64,000 nt of DNA, taken from an uncultured Bacteroidales bacterium (GTDB lineage: Bacteria; Bacteroidota; Bacteroidia; Bacteroidales; G3-4614). A program made the translations under genes and the position numbers. Position 1 is the stretch's first letter, and every line of letters begins with the position of its first letter. The DNA lies in assembly GCA_949297125.1 (NCBI GenBank), contig CASFRS010000013.1:64822-128821 (forward strand), read 5' to 3'. The notes beneath the pieces are model-generated. The model worked only from the letters and a program-made list of their open reading frames with translations, was not told the origin of the DNA and ran no database searches. Shown here piece after piece: positions 60,746 to 64,000 of this stretch.

Positions 60746-61588
60746 ATGGACTCTACGAAATTTGACGGCATTGTCTTTGTCAATACCTGGCAGGAATTCA
60801 ATACATTGCAATACACGGGAAGGGTAGTCCATATCTTGTGCGGAAAGGGGAATATGGGATTTACTTTTCAGGACACCCATTATAATATTTCCGCAAATGA
60901 TTATGTTATTCTTCCCAATGCGGCACTTGCTTCAGACTTTTCTGCGTCAGATGATTTCCAGGGCATCATGATGGACCTTTCGGAAGCATTCGTTACTTCG
61001 ATTGCCATCCGCAGCAACTATGGCATCATAGGGCATCTGTCGCTTTTGCAGAATCCGGTCATGAAACTTTCCGAGCGGGACTTCGGGATATGCGAGGCAG
61101 CCCTGCAATATCTGCGTATGCGTATGGAAGATGAGACGCATCTTTTCCGCGAGGAATTATTGGGTAGCCTGTTGACCGCACATATCCTTGACCTGTACGA
61201 CATTCACGCTCGCAGCCGCAAGGAGCAGCAAGTGTCGGAGCGCATCACCTCCCTGCTGAGGAATTTCATAGAACTGCTGTATAACGGTGAATATATCCGG
61301 AACAGAGACCTCGATTTTTACGCTTCGCGCCTCTGCATCACACCTCACTATCTGTCGGAAATATGCAAAAAAACAAGCGGGAAACCTGCCTCTTACTGGA
61401 TTGAACGCTTCACCATGCAGGAAATTACCCGTCTGCTCAAGCAAAAAGAACTTTCGCTGACGGAAATCGCAGAACGGATGAATTTCTCTTCCGTGTCTTA
61501 TTTCAGCCGGTATATTCAAAAACGGCTGGGTGTCTGTCCTTCTGAATACAGGGACAATCTTATGAGGACAACGATATTGTCCCGATAA
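60746..61588 (+). CDS. AraC-family regulator of the AKR/hydrolase pair
   Basis: 280 residues. N-terminal cupin-like part (NTLQYTGRVVHILCGKGNMGF, ANDYVILPNAA); C-terminal AraC domain with helix-turn-helices FYASRLCITPHYLSEICKKTSG and LTEIAERMNFSSVSYFSRYIQKRLGVCPSEYR. A -7 box TATTTTTG lies at 60710-60717. Divergent from the aldo-keto reductase across 133 bp. Ile codons are mostly ATT/ATC, unlike the AraC gene at 57474. Confidence 0.94.
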   Translation: MDSTKFDGIVFVNTWQEFNTLQYTGRVVHILCGKGNMGFTFQDTHYNISANDYVILPNAALASDFSASDDFQGIMMDLSEAFVTSIAIRSNYGIIGHLSLLQNPVMKLSERDFGICEAALQYLRMRMEDETHLFREELLGSLLTAHILDLYDIHARSRKEQQVSERITSLLRNFIELLYNGEYIRNRDLDFYASRLCITPHYLSEICKKTSGKPASYWIERFTMQEITRLLKQKELSLTEIAERMNFSSVSYFSRYIQKRLGVCPSEYRDNLMRTTILSR

Positions 61589-61960
61589 CGTGATATGTAT
61601 CACCTACATCACACGACTCGGATAAGTCCGGGACTGCCGCCGCACCACGACATTTTTTACGCTTTCGTGCCGCTTCGGCATGTTCATGTTTCAGATACCC
61701 AAAAAAGCGGGGATAAGGAGAAGGCAAAGTTTTTTCTATGAAGCAGACATGCGGAGTGGTGCAGAGAAAATATTTCCACAGTCAAAAATCAGCTATCATT
61801 CCTAGCCTCTGTTCATTGAACAAAACCGCTGCAAACAGAGAATTCTGAAAGTCAGGCCAAGTGTTGGGGGAGTGGAAAACAATAATGTACAAAAAGCGGT
61901 CCGGCTTACACAGCGTCCACCCCTCGTCCCCTTATCTGGCCGGCGGGAAAACAGGGAGAC
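61589..61960. other. Gene-free stretch after the AraC gene
   Basis: No ORF with family features. A palindrome GTGATATGTATCAC (61590-61603; GTGA-N6-TCAC) begins 2 bp after the AraC stop and could be a hairpin or a CRP/FNR-type half-site pair. The remainder up to the sulfatase terminator shows nothing. Confidence 0.5.
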
Positions 61961-61997
61961 AAAAAAACTGCGCCGGAACTGACGTCCGGCACAGTTT
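61961..61997 (-). terminator. Terminator of the sulfatase gene
   Basis: AAACTG-C-GCCGGA (61965-61977) pairs with TCCGGC-A-CAGTTT (61985-61997), one mismatch. On the minus strand it ends in T7. Confidence 0.85.
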
Positions 61998-62021
61998 CAA
62001 AGGGTATATTCCAGCCCCGGC

Positions 62022-63428
62022 TTAACGGCCGAAGTTGAACATATCGGAATGGACATGCTCCCTGTCCATTATTTCTTTAAGTTCCTCTACCTTATCGGGA
62101 TAAGCGGAAGCCACGTTGTTGTCCTCGTGCGGGTCGGTGGCTATGTTGTAAAGTTCGTGCGTGGGGTTGCCCGATCTTATATTCTGGCGGATCAGTTTCC
62201 AGTCGCCTGCCCGTACAGCCTGACGGCCTCCCTCCTCGTGGAACTCCCAGTAGAGGAAGTCGTGCTCCTGCTGGGTCCCGTTACCGGTAAGGGTAGGAAG
62301 TATTGAAAGCCCGTCCATCGCTTCTTCCCTCCAGTTTTCATCCTCTCCGAGCAGTTCTGCGAATGTAGGCATCATGTCCCAACCGGCAGCCTGCAGGTGG
62401 CTTATCCCTTTAGGCTGTATCGTACCGGGCCAGTAGGCTATGAACGGCACACGCATTCCTCCTTCGTACAAAGCCCTTTTCAAGCCGCGGAGACGCTCTT
62501 CGGTATTGAAGAATGTAGGATCTGCCCCGCCTTCATTGTGAGGGCCGTTGTCGCTTGTAAAGATGAAAAGGGTCTTGTCGTCTATACCCAAACGCTTCAG
62601 TTCGGCTATTATCTGGCCTACGTAGGTGTCGAGGCGGGTTATCATGGCTGCAAACTGGGTACGGGGATTGAGAGCCGTTCCATAATCGCCGTTATCGTAC
62701 CATGGATTTGGTTCGTGGAACTTCCCTTCGTACATCGCAACTATGCTGTCCTGCGGCTGCGTCAGTTCGGCATGGGGTATCGTGTACGTGAAATATCCGA
62801 AGAATGCCTTGTCGGCATTATCGCGGATAAACTGCATGGCGTGCTGGTGTATGAGGTCCTGCGAATATTTCTGGCCGCCGAGCTGTTCTTTGGTCTTGTT
62901 GTTCCAAAGGTACTGGGGATAGTACGAGTGTGCCTTGCGCTGGCAGTTGTATCCGTAGAATACGTCGAATCCCATATCGTTGGCTTCGCCGCCCGAACCG
63001 GGATACCCCATGCCCCATTTACCGAAACAGCCGGTTACGTAACCGTTCTCCTGGAAAAGATGGCCGAGCGTCTTGACGTTTTTGTCGAGAGGTTCCTGTC
63101 CCTCGGGCTGTATCTCCTTGTTGCCCCTTATCTTCGTATGCCCCGTATGCTGACCCGTCATGAGCGATGCACGGGAGGGTGCGCTCACTGCCGTACTTGC
63201 ATAGAACTGCGTGAAGCTCATCCCGTTGTTTACAAGATATGTAAGGTTGGGTGTGGATATCATCTGCTGCCCGTACGCTTCTATATCGCTGTATCCCATA
63301 TCGTCGCACAGCAGGTATATGACATTGGGACGTTCTTTCGTTGCTACTGCTTCTTGTCCTTGAACTGTACTGCCGAGCGATGCGAACAATAATCCTCCGG
63401 ACAAGTAAAGAAATCTATTTTTATCCAT
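62022..63428 (-). CDS. Secreted sulfatase, Ser-type (S1 family)
   Basis: 468 residues, signal peptide about 1-24 (GSTVQGQ). Metal-binding Asp42-Asp43 in YLLCDDMGYSD; active-site SAPSR with Ser82, the residue oxidised to formylglycine by anaerobic maturase (anSME), in SAPSRASLMTGQHTGH. Later FIFTSDNGPHNEGG supplies the Asp-Asn metal ligands. It removes sulfate esters from host or algal glycans; linkage cannot be told. The maturase is not in the window. Probably co-transcribed with the upstream minus-strand gene (27-bp gap), from a promoter outside the window. Confidence 0.93.
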   Translation of the reverse strand: MDKNRFLYLSGGLLFASLGSTVQGQEAVATKERPNVIYLLCDDMGYSDIEAYGQQMISTPNLTYLVNNGMSFTQFYASTAVSAPSRASLMTGQHTGHTKIRGNKEIQPEGQEPLDKNVKTLGHLFQENGYVTGCFGKWGMGYPGSGGEANDMGFDVFYGYNCQRKAHSYYPQYLWNNKTKEQLGGQKYSQDLIHQHAMQFIRDNADKAFFGYFTYTIPHAELTQPQDSIVAMYEGKFHEPNPWYDNGDYGTALNPRTQFAAMITRLDTYVGQIIAELKRLGIDDKTLFIFTSDNGPHNEGGADPTFFNTEERLRGLKRALYEGGMRVPFIAYWPGTIQPKGISHLQAAGWDMMPTFAELLGEDENWREEAMDGLSILPTLTGNGTQQEHDFLYWEFHEEGGRQAVRAGDWKLIRQNIRSGNPTHELYNIATDPHEDNNVASAYPDKVEELKEIMDREHVHSDMFNFGR

Positions 63429-63455
63429 ATTTTTTCTATTTACAGGTTTCAGTTT

Positions 63456-64000
63456 TTATTTATCGTAAAGTTTGAGAATTGTCTTCGCTCCGTTTTCATC
63501 TTCCACAACGACGATTACGAAACGCTCGGGGTATTTTATGTCATACTCGGAATATGCCGAGGTTACGGGATATGTACCGAGCAGCTGCCCTGAAAGCGAC
63601 ACGGCCGTTACCTTGCCCCCTTCGGGTGCATTGAACAGCGTTACCTTGCCGTTGTCGAGCGTCCCTTTTACAGTCGTTTCATCGGCAACCGCGTTTTCAA
63701 TGCCGGAGGGTTCGGAAACGTCCACCCTGTAAAAATACCAGCCCGAACCGGTTCCTATCCCTGCGTTGTAAATTACTATCGCCCACAGGCCGTCCTGTGC
63801 ATTCATATATTTCTCGTTCATCCCTTCGTAAACGATAGTATAGCTTCCGTTGGAGTTTCCGCTGGGTTGTATCAGGAACTTGCTGCCGGTTTCACTTACC
63901 GTGAACTGGGCGTTTATCTCGGTACTGTTGCACGATATCCTCAGGTCGCTGCCCCTGTTTATAAGGTATACATACCCGTTTCCTGCATCTTCAAGCCTCC
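63456..64000 (-). CDS. Hypothetical secreted-type protein (5' end outside window)
   Basis: The frame stays open to the window edge, so the ATG at 63821 is probably internal and about 180 codons are visible. Visible text includes YVYLINRGSDLRISCNSTEIN, KFLIQPSGNSNGSYTIVYEG and WYFYRVDVSEPSGIENA. The end (about the last 70 residues, DNGKVTLFNAPEGGKVTAVSL...ILKLYDK) looks like a small Ig-like C-terminal domain of the type IX sorting kind, but the match is weak. Located just upstream of the sulfatase on the same strand. Confidence 0.7.
   Translation of the reverse strand, partial: RLEDAGNGYVYLINRGSDLRISCNSTEINAQFTVSETGSKFLIQPSGNSNGSYTIVYEGMNEKYMNAQDGLWAIVIYNAGIGTGSGWYFYRVDVSEPSGIENAVADETTVKGTLDNGKVTLFNAPEGGKVTAVSLSGQLLGTYPVTSAYSEYDIKYPERFVIVVVEDENGAKTILKLYDK

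Overview
The window comes from a Bacteroidota chromosome, most likely order Bacteroidales. Several things point there: promoters of the form TTTG - 19-21 bp - TAnnTTTG, a DUF4494 protein, TonB/outer-membrane proteins, an N-succinylornithine-type carbamoyltransferase beside proA, an ECF sigma / small membrane protein / Spy-like triad, and many glycan-degrading lipoproteins. Most genes are moderately GC-rich and use ATA for Ile often. The family is uncertain; Rikenellaceae/Alistipes-like is a guess. There is no rRNA, CRISPR array, transposase or complete SusC/SusD pair in the window.

Layout. 1-5590: housekeeping genes (yggS, DUF4494, deaminase and engB on minus; recR and a GNAT acetyltransferase on plus; yqgE and a ROK sugar kinase on minus). 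5889-9848: a TonB-dependent receptor divergent from a sigma / putative anti-sigma / Spy-like operon. 9981-10746: a tandem repeat array ending in a promoter, then a SPOR lipoprotein. 11043-12098: a strikingly AT-rich glycosyltransferase. 12194-19714: proA-argF', trxA, dnaE and a HAD phosphatase. 19713-20550: a gene-free region with two related putative minus-strand small RNAs and a second repeat array. 20646-25018: a Sel1 protein, envelope proteins, a third repeat array and tRNA-Met. 25456-30197: WG-repeat protein, ispD, recG.

30486-49947 is a glycan-utilisation locus built around a divergent promoter region. Minus: GH2, GH2, GH92. Plus: GH20, GH20, AmpG-like MFS transporter, GH130, GH92, GEVED-like protein. 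The MFS-GH130-GH92 core resembles the N-glycan Man-beta-1,4-GlcNAc salvage cluster known from Bacteroides. The exported GH20, GH2 and GH92 enzymes would trim galactose, GlcNAc and mannose. The MFS protein would import the residual disaccharide, and the signal-less GH130 would phosphorolyse it in the cytosol.

50081-64000: proS; a TolC / RND permease / adaptor efflux operon with a divergent AraC regulator; tRNA-Ser; an aldo-keto reductase / alpha-beta hydrolase / AraC module with different codon use; a Ser-type sulfatase; and a protein cut by the window edge.

The most unusual signal is a 73-bp tandem repeat found in three separate arrays. In each, only the gene-proximal unit carries an intact promoter (TTTG - 20 bp - TATATTTG), and each array points at an envelope-protein gene. 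The distal copies have a 1-nt deletion in the -7 box.
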